From Alphaproteobacteria bacterium (GTDB lineage Bacteria; Pseudomonadota; Alphaproteobacteria; Micavibrionales; Micavibrionaceae), in assembly GCA_002401695.1 (NCBI GenBank), contig NVTV01000003.1:1-64000 (forward strand): a stretch of 64,000 nt of DNA. Direction: 5' to 3'. Of the stretch, positions 1 to 9,885 are shown in pieces. The notes below the pieces were generated by a model. It made no database searches. It worked only from the letters and a program-made list of their open reading frames with translations, and was not told the origin of the DNA. The translations under genes were made by a program, and so were the position numbers. Numbering within the stretch: position 1 is the first letter of the stretch; every line of letters begins with the position of its first letter.

Positions 1-361
<361 letters not shown>

Positions 362-398
362 CTATTCTTCTTATTACTTACGTTTTGGAGGTATATTT

Positions 399-1178
399 AT
401 GGACGAATTTGTAGCACTTGCCAATAGGATGGCAGACACAGCGGGTAAAATTATTCAAAAACATTACCGTCAGCCCTTTGATGTTGATAGAAAATCGGAC
501 AACAGCCCCGTTACAATTGCTGATCGTGAAGTTGAAACAGCCCTGCGCGCGCTTATCGCCAAGAAACGCCCCGGCGATGGGATTTTTGGTGAAGAATTCG
601 GGCATCAGGAAAGCGAAACCGGCTTCACATGGGTGATTGACCCCATAGACGGCACTAAATCCTTTATGATTGGCCGCCCGACGTTCGGCACATTAATCGC
701 GCTGTGTGAGGGGGATGTTCCCAAGATCGGCATTATCGATCAACCTATCTTAAAAGAGCGATGGGTTGGTATTGACGGAAAGAAAACCAAAATGAACGGC
801 AAACCCGTCCAAACACGCCAGTGCAAAGATTTTGATGATGCAAGGATCGGCAGCACAACACCGATGATGTTTGACAAGCTGGAGGACTATGGCCGTGCCT
901 ATCATATTTTTGAGCGCGGAACCTCCAACATGGTGTGGGGGGGGGATTGCTATATGTATGGCCTGATCGCCAGCGGGTATATGGATGTCGCGTTTGAACA
1001 AAACCTCTCGCCCTATGATTTTGCCGCACTTGTACCCGTCATTAAAGGCGCAGGCGGGCATATCAGTGATTGGCGCGGAGATGACCTGACCCTCAACTCC
1101 GCCGGGAAAGTCGTGGCCTGCGGCGATCCTGATTTATGGCCAATATTAGAACGCATGATTCTCAAGTCACCTTATTAG
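399..1178 (+). CDS. hisN: Inositol-monophosphatase family phosphatase, probably histidinol-phosphatase (HisN type)
   Basis: This 259-residue Mg-dependent sugar-phosphatase-fold enzyme uses the ATG at 399, preceded by a strong GGAGGT at 387-392; the longer reading frame upstream overlaps alaS and is not used. Metal-site motifs are GEEFG (64-68, E65/E66), WVIDPIDGTKSF (78-89, D81 and D84) and PYDFAALVPVIKGAGG, whose Asp is at 207. The family hydrolyses inositol monophosphate, PAP/FBP or histidinol phosphate. The length and the WVIDPIDGTKSF and GGDCYMYGLIASG segments fit best with the HisN branch (last phosphatase of histidine synthesis), but no other his gene is nearby, so the substrate is inferred. 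Confidence 0.85.
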   Translation: MDEFVALANRMADTAGKIIQKHYRQPFDVDRKSDNSPVTIADREVETALRALIAKKRPGDGIFGEEFGHQESETGFTWVIDPIDGTKSFMIGRPTFGTLIALCEGDVPKIGIIDQPILKERWVGIDGKKTKMNGKPVQTRQCKDFDDARIGSTTPMMFDKLEDYGRAYHIFERGTSNMVWGGDCYMYGLIASGYMDVAFEQNLSPYDFAALVPVIKGAGGHISDWRGDDLTLNSAGKVVACGDPDLWPILERMILKSPY

Positions 1179-1189
1179 GATTAACCACT

Positions 1190-1654
1190 ATGGATGAAAA
1201 CGAAGAAAAACAACTGGAAGAAAAAGCGCTCAGCAATATCGAAAAAAATGGCTGTCATATCCTGCATATCACAGAGGATGAAGACTCACCGTCTTTCACC
1301 TATTCAATCGGCATTCAAAAATGCACGAATGCGCCGGAAATTATAGTCACCGGCCTTGATCGTGATATGTCGCATTTTCTGATCAATGAATATAATTACC
1401 GCATTAAAGATGGCGAAACCTTCGAGGTCGATAAATTTTACGATGAATTTCTCGATGGTGCTAAAATAACGTTTAAGGAAGTGGAGCATAAACATTATTC
1501 CAATTATTTCGGATGGGGGAACTGGCTCTACAAAGGGGACGATTTCAAAGTCTTGCACCTGATTTGGCCTGATACAAATGGCGCATGGCCGTGGGAAAAG
1601 AAAGCCTCAAAGGATTATCGCTGGCATATGCCGCCGCTTTATGCGCGTAAATAA
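1190..1654 (+). CDS. DUF4262 domain protein
   Basis: A 154-residue cytoplasmic protein. The start chosen is the ATG at 1190, 11 bases after the hisN stop; the upstream extension reads through hisN in another frame. It has the DUF4262 pattern: HILHITEDEDSPSFTYSIGI near the N-terminus, then PEIIVTGLD and a C-terminal HLIWPDTNGAWPWE. The family is widespread but has no established biochemical role. It is probably co-transcribed with the upstream phosphatase because the gap is so short. Confidence 0.85.
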   Translation: MDENEEKQLEEKALSNIEKNGCHILHITEDEDSPSFTYSIGIQKCTNAPEIIVTGLDRDMSHFLINEYNYRIKDGETFEVDKFYDEFLDGAKITFKEVEHKHYSNYFGWGNWLYKGDDFKVLHLIWPDTNGAWPWEKKASKDYRWHMPPLYARK

Positions 1655-1664
1655 TGTTCGGATA

Positions 1665-3629
1665 TTACTGATTAGCAGCCAATTTATACGGGTATTCCGC
1701 CTGCATCACATGCGCATATTTCGGCGCTTTACCGCTTGCAAGGGCAACCAAGCTGGGCAATTTAAGGCCTGCACGCAGACGATAAATCCAGTAATTCGAC
1801 ATAACGCGCTCTACATAATCACGAGTTTCGTGAACGGGCATCATTTCAATGAACAAAAGCGGATCTGTCTTATCACCCATACGCTTGCGCCATTTTAATA
1901 GATTGCCAGGCCCTGCATTATAAGACACTAGCAAAGACACAACATCACCCTTCACATAGCGGCCTTTAAGAAGATATTCCAGATAATCCTGCCCGACCTT
2001 CATATTCATTTCAGGAAGGCGAAGTTTCGACATATCCAGTTTTTCAGGGTAGTTTCTTGTCTCTGCAACATATTGCGCCGTTTTCGGCATAATCTGCATC
2101 AGGCCAATTGCGCCGCTATAGCTGGTTGCTTGTAGGTTAAAGCGTGATTCCTGACGAATAACAGCATGAACAAGCGCAGGATCAAGACGATACCCATCTT
2201 TCGGCGCCCATGGGCTAACGGGATACAAGGCACTGTCATAATATGTGTCTTTCCCACGTTTCACCATATTTCCAAGACGCAAGGCAACACCAGGCAAACC
2301 AACATGCGAGGCATAGGCCAAAGCGGCGCGGGATAATTCCGGATGACCCTTATAATTAAGACGCATCAATTCACCCTCAGCCAAATCATATTGCCCCGCT
2401 GCGACCAATGAAAAAACGCGCTTACCAATGTCACTGTCCAGAAGAAGAGCTTCGTGTTCATTGCTGTATTCCGGCACGTCCCAGTTAAAATCCAGCTTTT
2501 TCTTCAATGTATGTGCCGCCATAAGGCCGTAAAATGTTCTGGAATGCTGTGCTGCTTTAACGAGAGAAGAGCGATATGCGCTTTGGTTATCTGCACGTTT
2601 ATAGCTGCGCGCCGCCCAGTACGATCCGGCGGAGGCAAGCCAACCCGACGCATAAGCAGAGCTTCCGGCTTTTTCGAAATAGGACGCGGCCGAAGAAAAC
2701 TGCCCTTGCTGCCATAATGCTAATCCTGCGATCCAGCTGGCGTGCGGTACATATTCACCGGAGCGATCCGCACTTTGTCCTGCAAGCTTATAAGCAGACT
2801 CAAATCGCCCGCGATACAAGAAACTTGCAGCAACTTTTGCCTGAAGCGTGTCATGTTCAACATTATCCATAAGTTCACGTGCAGGAGATGCTTTAAAATG
2901 TGTCAAAGCCTCTAACGGCCCTTTTGATCGCACCAACGCGTGTACTTTTTTAGATAAAGCACGGACAGCCTGTGTTTGCACGCTAGAGCGAGTAGCTTTA
3001 CTTTTATATTTCTTAGGATGATAAATGGTCGGCTCGTTAATTTGAGATAAAATCTTGCCACTTTTTGCTGTTACAAGAACAACTTTGTTATCTTCATCTT
3101 GCTTGGATACAGCCAATTTATAGATCTTATCCGCACCCGGATAATCTGCATATTCCACCATCCAGCTTTGCAATTCAGAGAAATTGGACTTGTATGATGC
3201 GTGCATATAACGCTGATATAACACATGGCCCATCAAACGTTTATCATGGATTTTGTTTAGGAGATCATCCGCATCATTCATCTTTCCCAAAGCCTGTGCT
3301 TCAAAAATACGCGCATAACGTTTTGCTTGCTCCCCTGAAAGAGCCATATAGCCATTTGGATAGTCTTTTACTTTCTCTACAGAAAATAAGCTCGCTAAAT
3401 TCAATGTCATAGATTTAAACGTAATATTATGCGTTACACTAAGTGCTTGTTCCACGCTGGTATTCGGCTTAACCGATGGAATTGGAACGCTCGCCCCATT
3501 AACCGCGGAAGGCTTTTCCATAGGAACAGGAACACTCTCCGCAGCCTGTACAGGCAACAGCAAGATACTCATCATTAAAGCGCTCACACAAAGCTGTGCG
3601 CTTTTCTTTCCAACGTAATTCATGTTCAT
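1665..3629 (-). CDS. slt: Soluble lytic murein transglycosylase (Slt family)
   Basis: A 654-residue exported protein with an N-terminal signal peptide (about 1-30, ending VQAA) followed by a low-complexity Pro/Ser/Val linker. The middle (about 90-440) is a helical superhelix of TPR-like repeats, as in Slt70. The C-terminal GH23 domain has catalytic Glu494 in AVIRQESRFN, GLMQIMP (509-515), SYNAGPGN (569-576) and ETRDYVERV (601-609). Such enzymes cleave the MurNAc-GlcNAc bond of peptidoglycan in the periplasm, forming 1,6-anhydroMurNAc. Two ATGs (codons 1 and 3) could start it. The gene converges with the DUF4262 gene, 10 bases apart. Confidence 0.95.
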   Translation of the reverse strand: MNMNYVGKKSAQLCVSALMMSILLLPVQAAESVPVPMEKPSAVNGASVPIPSVKPNTSVEQALSVTHNITFKSMTLNLASLFSVEKVKDYPNGYMALSGEQAKRYARIFEAQALGKMNDADDLLNKIHDKRLMGHVLYQRYMHASYKSNFSELQSWMVEYADYPGADKIYKLAVSKQDEDNKVVLVTAKSGKILSQINEPTIYHPKKYKSKATRSSVQTQAVRALSKKVHALVRSKGPLEALTHFKASPARELMDNVEHDTLQAKVAASFLYRGRFESAYKLAGQSADRSGEYVPHASWIAGLALWQQGQFSSAASYFEKAGSSAYASGWLASAGSYWAARSYKRADNQSAYRSSLVKAAQHSRTFYGLMAAHTLKKKLDFNWDVPEYSNEHEALLLDSDIGKRVFSLVAAGQYDLAEGELMRLNYKGHPELSRAALAYASHVGLPGVALRLGNMVKRGKDTYYDSALYPVSPWAPKDGYRLDPALVHAVIRQESRFNLQATSYSGAIGLMQIMPKTAQYVAETRNYPEKLDMSKLRLPEMNMKVGQDYLEYLLKGRYVKGDVVSLLVSYNAGPGNLLKWRKRMGDKTDPLLFIEMMPVHETRDYVERVMSNYWIYRLRAGLKLPSLVALASGKAPKYAHVMQAEYPYKLAANQ

Positions 3630-3693
3630 AATGCAGGGATAAGTACACAGATATAACGCATTTGTCCAGCTTTTTTGTATTATTATGTAAATT

Positions 3694-4566
3694 TTATAGC
3701 GTTTTGAGCTTTTTTTGCAGCATCAACATATCCAACCAAACCGCTTTTTTCTGCAAAGGCGTCCGCAAAAGATAGGAGGGATGGTACGTTGCCAGAGCCA
3801 AAACAGACACATCGGCGCCATTTTCCAGCCCCTCTGTCTGCGGAGAGTAATCGTGCCAGCTTTTGCGTAGGCGGGAAATACTCTCGGTTCTGCCAAGTAA
3901 TACTTTCGCCGCAACGCCGCCCCATAAGATGACTATCTTGGGCTGAACCAATTGAATATGGCGCTCAATGAAAGGTAGGCTTACCTCTATTTCTGCGGGA
4001 CTGGGCGTACGATTTCCCGGTGGTCGCCAATTTAGAATATTAGAAAGATAAACGGCCTTTTCCGGCTCTTCTGCTTCCCTACTCAAACCAATACAGCCAA
4101 CAATTTTATCCAGTAATTGCCCGCTGAGACCAGCAAAAGGCTTGCCCAGTCGATCCTCATCTGTGCCCGGCGCTTCACCTATCAGCATGATAGAAGCCTT
4201 AGGATTACCATCGGCAAACACCATATTGGTCGCCGTCTTCTTAATCGCTATACCATCAAAATCGGCGATGGCTTTGTGTAATTCTTCTAATGTGGAGGCA
4301 CCTTTTGCGCATTTAACGGCCTCCTCATACGCATCTGATGCGCCCAAAAACGCAGGTGCAGCGTCCATACCGCGCGCAGCAACTTGAGCCGCCGAAACAG
4401 GCGCAGATGAAGAAACAACAGCATTTTCAGGCATAACAGGTATAGGCGGTAAATCCGGCATAACCGTGCGATCGACCACCTCATCGAGGACGACAGCGCA
4501 TACGCCTTGGTCAACATACCATTCCAGCGCGGTCAGAAGTTCCTTGTGCGTTACAGCGTTTTCCAA
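3694..4566 (-). CDS. Uracil-DNA glycosylase, family 4-like
   Basis: This 290-residue protein has a family 4/5 UDG core: GEAPGTDEDRLGKPF (130-144) is the first active-site motif, NWRPPGNRTPSPAE (179-192) follows, and YHPSYLLR (261-268) is the second motif. Such enzymes excise uracil from DNA. The first 90 residues are a variable, Pro/Val/Ala-rich extension common in alphaproteobacterial members. As I recall the Thermus-type enzyme, four cysteines hold a 4Fe-4S cluster; the aligned positions here are about F103, I106, W180 and S196, and the only cysteines in the protein are C23, C86 and C158. The protein therefore appears to lack the canonical cluster ligands. Confidence 0.88.
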   Translation of the reverse strand: MENAVTHKELLTALEWYVDQGVCAVVLDEVVDRTVMPDLPPIPVMPENAVVSSSAPVSAAQVAARGMDAAPAFLGASDAYEEAVKCAKGASTLEELHKAIADFDGIAIKKTATNMVFADGNPKASIMLIGEAPGTDEDRLGKPFAGLSGQLLDKIVGCIGLSREAEEPEKAVYLSNILNWRPPGNRTPSPAEIEVSLPFIERHIQLVQPKIVILWGGVAAKVLLGRTESISRLRKSWHDYSPQTEGLENGADVSVLALATYHPSYLLRTPLQKKAVWLDMLMLQKKLKTL

Positions 4567-4651
4567 GGTTATTTCCCTGTTTTGTTAAGAGATTTTCATA
4601 TAAAAATAGGGTAGAATAGTTGCAAGCAAAAGAAAAGAGGAGAATCCATTT

Positions 4652-6301
4652 ATGCCAGAGTCGCGCAGATCTGATCGAGAAAACATGGAGTATGATGTTG
4701 TCATTATTGGCGCGGGCCCTTCCGGCCTGTCTTGCGCCATCAGATTAAAGCAACTGGCTGCCGAAAAAGGCACGGATTTAAATGTCTGCATTCTCGAAAA
4801 AGGCTCTGAAATTGGGGCGCATATCCTTTCCGGCGCGGTGTTTGAGCCACGTGCATTAGATGAGCTGATCCCCGATTGGAAGGACAAGGGCGCACCACTG
4901 ACCTGCCCCGCGACAAAAGACAAGTTCACCTTCCTAACCAAAAATGGTGCAATTCCCCTACCCGCGCCGCCGCAAATGCATAATAAAGGCAATTACATTA
5001 TATCCTTGGGTAATCTATGTCGCTGGCTTGGGGAACAAGCCGAAACACTGGGCGTCGAAATTTTTCCCGGTTTTGCCGCCGCAGAGATCCTCTATGACGA
5101 TCAAGGCGCAGTCATCGGCGTTGCGACAGGTGATATGGGCATTGATGAGCATGGCCAAAAAACCGATCAATTCGAGCCAGGAATGGAACTGCATGCCCGT
5201 CAAACGATCTTCGCCGAAGGCTGTCACGGATCGCTGACCAAGATGCTGATCGAAAAATATGATCTGCGCGCAAACAGTGACCCGCAAACGTATGGCCTCG
5301 GTATCAAGGAAATATGGGAAGTTGACCCTGCCAAGCATAAACAAGGCCTGTGTCAGCATACGATCGGCTGGCCTATGGATAAGCAGACTTATGGCGGATC
5401 ATGGATCTATCATATGGAAGACAACATGATTTCTATCGGCTTTGTTGTCGGGCTGGATTACAAAAACCCCTATCTCTCCCCTTACGAAGAGATGCAGCGT
5501 TTCAAGACTCATCCTAAAATAAAACCATTATTAGAGGGCGGTAAACGTATTGCTTATGGCGCGCGCGCATTGGCAGAAGGCGGGTTTCAATCTTTACCAA
5601 AGCTAACATTTGGTGGTGGATTGTTGATTGGAGATACCGCAGGATTTTTGAATGTTCCGAAGATAAAGGGCAATCATACGGCAATGAAGTCCGGTATGGT
5701 CGCCGCCGAAAGCGTCTTTGCGCATCTGGTCAAAACACAAGATTGGGGCAAGGAATGCACCGAATATACGGACAACCTCAAAAATACTTGGCTATGGGAT
5801 GAACTAAAATCCGTGCGCAATATTCGCCCCGGCTTTCATAAAGGATTACTTGCAGGCCTTATCAATGCGGCGATTGAAACGCTAACGGGTGGCAAACGCG
5901 CGCACACACTGACCAACCACGCCGACCATACGCAGCTTGATAAAGCGGCGGCGCACATGCCTATTGATTACCCCAAGCCTGATGGCATTATCACCTTTGA
6001 TAAACTGACCTCTGTGCAACTATCCAATACCAATCATGCAGAAAATCAGCCCTGCCACTTAAAATTAAAAGATCCGTCCATCCCAATTTCGATAAATTTA
6101 CCCGAATACGCCGAACCCGCACAGCGTTACTGCCCCGCCGGTGTCTATGAAATTATCGAGCAAGAAGGCGCGGAGCCGAAGCTCCAGATTAACAGCCAAA
6201 ATTGCGTGCATTGTAAAACCTGTGACATAAAAGACCCGTCACAAAATATCACTTGGTGCGTGCCGCAAGGTACTGATGGCCCGAATTATCCGGGCATGTA
6301 A
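4652..6301 (+). CDS. Electron transfer flavoprotein-ubiquinone oxidoreductase (ETF-QO)
   Basis: A 549-residue membrane-associated flavoprotein that passes electrons from ETF to ubiquinone, linking acyl-CoA dehydrogenases to respiration. The N-terminal FAD fold is DVVIIGAGPSGLSCAI (15-30). The C-terminal 4Fe-4S ligands are C518, C521, C524 and C536 in CVHCKTCD and TWCVPQG, ending with the family tail GPNYPGM. The start is ATG 4652, with a GAGGAG about 9 bases upstream; the ATG 33 bases later lacks a comparable site. It fits functionally with the fatty-acid oxidation operon at 48-54 kb. Confidence 0.97.
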   Translation: MPESRRSDRENMEYDVVIIGAGPSGLSCAIRLKQLAAEKGTDLNVCILEKGSEIGAHILSGAVFEPRALDELIPDWKDKGAPLTCPATKDKFTFLTKNGAIPLPAPPQMHNKGNYIISLGNLCRWLGEQAETLGVEIFPGFAAAEILYDDQGAVIGVATGDMGIDEHGQKTDQFEPGMELHARQTIFAEGCHGSLTKMLIEKYDLRANSDPQTYGLGIKEIWEVDPAKHKQGLCQHTIGWPMDKQTYGGSWIYHMEDNMISIGFVVGLDYKNPYLSPYEEMQRFKTHPKIKPLLEGGKRIAYGARALAEGGFQSLPKLTFGGGLLIGDTAGFLNVPKIKGNHTAMKSGMVAAESVFAHLVKTQDWGKECTEYTDNLKNTWLWDELKSVRNIRPGFHKGLLAGLINAAIETLTGGKRAHTLTNHADHTQLDKAAAHMPIDYPKPDGIITFDKLTSVQLSNTNHAENQPCHLKLKDPSIPISINLPEYAEPAQRYCPAGVYEIIEQEGAEPKLQINSQNCVHCKTCDIKDPSQNITWCVPQGTDGPNYPGM

Positions 6302-6368
6302 TTTTACACTGGCATAAAGCGAAGAATCTCATCTATAATACGCATCCAAAGCAAAGGAATTTCTTGTA

Positions 6369-8117
6369 ATGAAAAAAATCTATCTTCTCCTTGTGATATG
6401 CAGCGCGACATTATGCGTTGGGTTATTTTCAGAAAGAACCACGGCATCCTCCACTGTTTCAGAGCCTACTGAACTCATTGCGAAGGCAGAGAATAAAGAG
6501 CCCGCCGAAATCAAACCTAAAACCACTGACAAACACCCTGCAGATATTCAAAATGTGCAGGCCGGAGACTATCTTTCCGGCAAGTTCGCCCAAAATAATC
6601 ATGACTGGAAAAATGCCAATCAATTTATCAACCGATTAATCGAGGCAGGCATTGCGCCCGATAATATTTTACAACGCGCCATGATCCTGTCTATGGGATC
6701 AGGAAACGCAGAAAAAGCAATAATCATCGCCAAAACCATCAAGGAAAACAACACCAGCAAACACAATACGATTACAGAAATATTCATACTCGTCGATGCC
6801 ATAAAGCATAAAGAGTATAAAAAAGCACAGGCGTTGCTTAATAAAATGCCCGATGACAGTACAGTGCGATTTATCGGCCCTTTCATTGACGGCTGGTTAA
6901 GCGCCGCGCAAAATACAATGAATATAAAATCCCTCAAGCAAAGTACGATGCAACTCTACCATGCTATATTAATTTCGGACTATCTGGATGACCATTCGGA
7001 TATCGAACGCATGATAGACAAGGCTTTAAAGGTTGAAGATATTCGTGAAGACGAACGCGGACGCATTGCTGACCTTTACGGACATGTTGGCCTGAAGAAA
7101 AAAGCCATCGCGATATATCGAGATATTTTAGAGCACAATCCCAGCAATAGCAGAATAAAAACGCAGCTTCAGGAACTGGAACAAGGCACAAATAAACCGT
7201 TATTCAAGAACGTTAATTCTGCGCATCATGGCATAGCAAAAGCGTTCCACGATATTGCTTCCATCTTAAACAACGAACAAAATGAGGAAAGTGCCCGCGT
7301 TTTCGCACATATTTCCCTGTACCTTGAACCAAACATGATGCAGACCAGAATTTTGTTGGCAGAAATAAATGCAAATCATAAACAATATGCACGCGCGATT
7401 TCCTTGTATCAATCTATTCCGAAATCCTCAAAAGAATACATACAAGCACAGCATGACATCGTCGATATATATGAAGCAACACAACGCTTTGATGACGCAC
7501 TGACTCTGCTTAAACGTTTGCCCAATGCGGGTAAAGATGTCGATACAATCATCAAAATTGGAAATTTATATCGCAATCAGGAAAAATATAAATTGGCACT
7601 GGAATCGTATAATATTGCCGCGAAAATACTTGGAACAACAATTCCGAAAGAATATTGGCATTTGCATTATGTACGCGGTATTGCCTATGAACAATCCGGC
7701 AACTGGGACCGTGCAGAACAAGAATTACAAAGCGCACTCACCATGCAGCCCGATCACCCTTATATCTTGAACTATCTGGGTTATGCTTGGGCAGATAAAG
7801 GCATAAACTTACAACAATCCTTGGAGATGATTCAGCATGCTGTGAATCTACTCCCATCTGATGGTTATATCACCGACTCTTTAGGGTGGGTGATGTACCG
7901 CACACAAAACTATAAACGTGCCGTTCCTGTTTTAGAGCGCGCGGTGGAACTTCTGCCCTATGATCCGACAATCAATGATCACCTTGGTGATGCCTATTGG
8001 AAGGTTGGCCGTTTGCTGGAAGCTAAGTTTCAATGGAAACGTGCAAAAAACCACTCAGACGATGACATACAAATAAAAGAGTTGGAGATCAAACTAACGT
8101 CCGGCATAAAGAAATAA
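6369..8117 (+). CDS. Exported tetratricopeptide-repeat protein
   Basis: A 582-residue protein beginning with a signal sequence or signal anchor (MKKIYLLLVICSATLCVGLF). A Lys/Glu/Pro-rich linker follows, then TPR-like helical hairpins from about residue 65 to the end; the clearest are in the last third, for example YEQSGNWDRAEQELQSAL, then YLGYAWADKG and LLPYDPTINDHLGDAYWKVG. TPR arrays mediate protein-protein contacts; a periplasmic or lipid-anchored role is inferred. It ends 17 bases before ispE, so the two are probably one transcription unit. The arrangement resembles the large TPR proteins often found beside ispE in alphaproteobacteria, an association I recall but have not checked. Confidence 0.85.
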   Translation: MKKIYLLLVICSATLCVGLFSERTTASSTVSEPTELIAKAENKEPAEIKPKTTDKHPADIQNVQAGDYLSGKFAQNNHDWKNANQFINRLIEAGIAPDNILQRAMILSMGSGNAEKAIIIAKTIKENNTSKHNTITEIFILVDAIKHKEYKKAQALLNKMPDDSTVRFIGPFIDGWLSAAQNTMNIKSLKQSTMQLYHAILISDYLDDHSDIERMIDKALKVEDIREDERGRIADLYGHVGLKKKAIAIYRDILEHNPSNSRIKTQLQELEQGTNKPLFKNVNSAHHGIAKAFHDIASILNNEQNEESARVFAHISLYLEPNMMQTRILLAEINANHKQYARAISLYQSIPKSSKEYIQAQHDIVDIYEATQRFDDALTLLKRLPNAGKDVDTIIKIGNLYRNQEKYKLALESYNIAAKILGTTIPKEYWHLHYVRGIAYEQSGNWDRAEQELQSALTMQPDHPYILNYLGYAWADKGINLQQSLEMIQHAVNLLPSDGYITDSLGWVMYRTQNYKRAVPVLERAVELLPYDPTINDHLGDAYWKVGRLLEAKFQWKRAKNHSDDDIQIKELEIKLTSGIKK

Positions 8118-8134
8118 ATTAACAGGCAAGCCCG

Positions 8135-9043
8135 ATGAGCAAAGCAACACCAAAAACACTCACAATATTTGCCCCTGCGAAGCTCAACTTATTTCTTCAT
8201 ATTACCAAACGCTTGAGTAACGGATATCATACACTCGACTCATTGGTCACATTCGCTGATATTGGCGATATTATTACCATTGAGTCTGCCCCTTCATTTT
8301 CATTTCATATCAAAGGCCCCTTCGCAGACGCGTTCAAAGAGGAGGAGCGCAGCACCTTCTTAAACGGTGAAAACCTTGTTATCAAGGCAGCACGCTCTTT
8401 ATCACAAGTCGCAGACCGCCCCCTCAATATCAAAATAACCCTGACAAAAAACTTGCCTTTATCATCAGGATTGGGCGGTGGCTCTTCGGACGCAGCGGCA
8501 ACGATATGGGGCTTGCAAGAACTATGGGATCTCGCCCATGATGCAGATTACCTAGTCCCGCTTATGACGAAGTTAGGCGCAGATGTTCCGGTTTGCTTGA
8601 ACTGTAGACCAACAATCATGCAAGGCATTGGTGATATACTCTTGCCTGCACCAACCATGTCCGAAATCCCACTATTGCTGATTAACCCTATGCTTTCATG
8701 CGCAACGCAAGATGTGTTTCTGCACCATAGCGGGACATTTAAAAAGAAAACAACCTTGCCCGAAAACTTGGATTCTGTATTCGATTTGGTCGAAACACTC
8801 CGCACATTGGAAAATGATTTATTTGAGCCCGCCCTAAAATTAATCCCCGAAATCAAAAATGTCATCAACGCACTTAACGCGCAAAAACACTGTCTACTCT
8901 CACGGATGAGCGGCTCAGGTGCAAGCTGCTTTGGGCTGTTTGAAACGATTGAACATGCTGAAAACACCGCAGAAAAAATCAAGGCGGAAAATCCTGATTG
9001 GTGGGTTAAAACCGGATTCCTTAACCGCCCAGAGCGTTACTAA
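8135..9043 (+). CDS. ispE: 4-diphosphocytidyl-2-C-methyl-D-erythritol kinase
   Basis: A 302-residue GHMP kinase of the MEP isoprenoid pathway; it phosphorylates CDP-ME at the 2-hydroxyl with ATP. Diagnostic motifs are FAPAKLNLFLHI (12-23), GYHTLDS (30-36), the ATP loop LPLSSGLGGGSSDAA (107-121) and LGADVPVC (147-154), with the C-terminal GHMP motif MSGSGASCFGLF. The length is normal for the family. The 3' end carries a local tandem duplication: GCGTTACTAAAA at 9034-9045 and again at 9048-9059, spanning the stop codon. The gene converges with the pseudouridine synthase. Confidence 0.97.
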   Translation: MSKATPKTLTIFAPAKLNLFLHITKRLSNGYHTLDSLVTFADIGDIITIESAPSFSFHIKGPFADAFKEEERSTFLNGENLVIKAARSLSQVADRPLNIKITLTKNLPLSSGLGGGSSDAAATIWGLQELWDLAHDADYLVPLMTKLGADVPVCLNCRPTIMQGIGDILLPAPTMSEIPLLLINPMLSCATQDVFLHHSGTFKKKTTLPENLDSVFDLVETLRTLENDLFEPALKLIPEIKNVINALNAQKHCLLSRMSGSGASCFGLFETIEHAENTAEKIKAENPDWWVKTGFLNRPERY

Positions 9044-9059
9044 AACAGCGTTACTAAAA
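9034..9059. repeat. 12-bp tandem duplication at ispE stop codon
   Basis: GCGTTACTAAAA occurs at 9034-9045 and 9048-9059 (period 14), covering the last codons and TAA stop of ispE. The duplication leaves the reading frame intact. Confidence 0.9.
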
Positions 9060-9083
9060 AACAGCAACACTCAAGAACGTCCT

Positions 9084-9770
9084 TTAAAATGGGCACGGCG
9101 ACTCAAACCATGTTTTTTCACCGTCTTTTGGATGGTGAACCATTAATTTATGCGCATGAAGTTGCAGACGGGTTTCGGCCTTAAAGGCTTGTTCATGCGC
9201 ATAGAAATCATCCCCCAATATAGGGTGCCCGATCTCTGCCATGTGAACACGTAATTGATGTGTGCGCCCCGTTATCGGATAAAGGGCAAGGCGAGTCGCA
9301 CCACTTTCACGTTCCAGAACATCCCAATCTGTTTGTGATGCCCGCCCCTTCTCATGATCCACCATTTGCAGCGGCCTGTTCGGCCAATCACAAATCAACG
9401 GCAAGTCAACATGGCCTTTATCTTCCTTCACATCGCCCCAAACACGAGCAATATATACTTTTTTGGTTTTACGCCTCTCGAATTGCAGCCCGAGATTCCG
9501 ATGGGTTTGCGCATTCATCGCCATAATAATCAACCCCGATGTCGACATATCGAGGCGATGCACAATACGCGCCTGTGGAAATTCGGCTTGCACACGTGTT
9601 TCAAGGCTGTCCGCATGCTCTTCCTTGCGCCCCGGCACACTCAATAATTCCGCAGGTTTAGATAAAACCAACAAATCATCATCATGATAGATAATACCCA
9701 AAGGGTCTTTCGGCGGATTATAAGTAAAATCTGCGGGTGGTTTGCGCGGGAATATGACTTGATTACACAT
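9084..9770 (-). CDS. RluA-family RNA pseudouridine synthase
   Basis: A 228-residue cytoplasmic enzyme that isomerises uridine to pseudouridine in RNA. The catalytic motif is IVHRLDMSTSGLIIMA, with Asp74; other family landmarks are YHDDDLLVLSKPAELLSVPG near the N-terminus and GRTHQLRVHMAEIGHPILGD in the C-terminal half. There is no S4 domain in front, so it matches the short RluA branch (23S rRNA U746 and tRNA U32) rather than RluC/RluD. The exact RNA target cannot be told from sequence alone. The gene is monocistronic here and converges with ispE. Confidence 0.93.
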   Translation of the reverse strand: MCNQVIFPRKPPADFTYNPPKDPLGIIYHDDDLLVLSKPAELLSVPGRKEEHADSLETRVQAEFPQARIVHRLDMSTSGLIIMAMNAQTHRNLGLQFERRKTKKVYIARVWGDVKEDKGHVDLPLICDWPNRPLQMVDHEKGRASQTDWDVLERESGATRLALYPITGRTHQLRVHMAEIGHPILGDDFYAHEQAFKAETRLQLHAHKLMVHHPKDGEKTWFESPCPF

Positions 9771-9885
9771 GATATTTTCTCAAAAAGTAGAAGATTTACA
9801 AAAAGTGACTATAAATAAATAAAATTTAAACGCCAAATCATTTCAGAAGTTGAAAGAAACTCCACAACATGCCATTATAGTGCCT

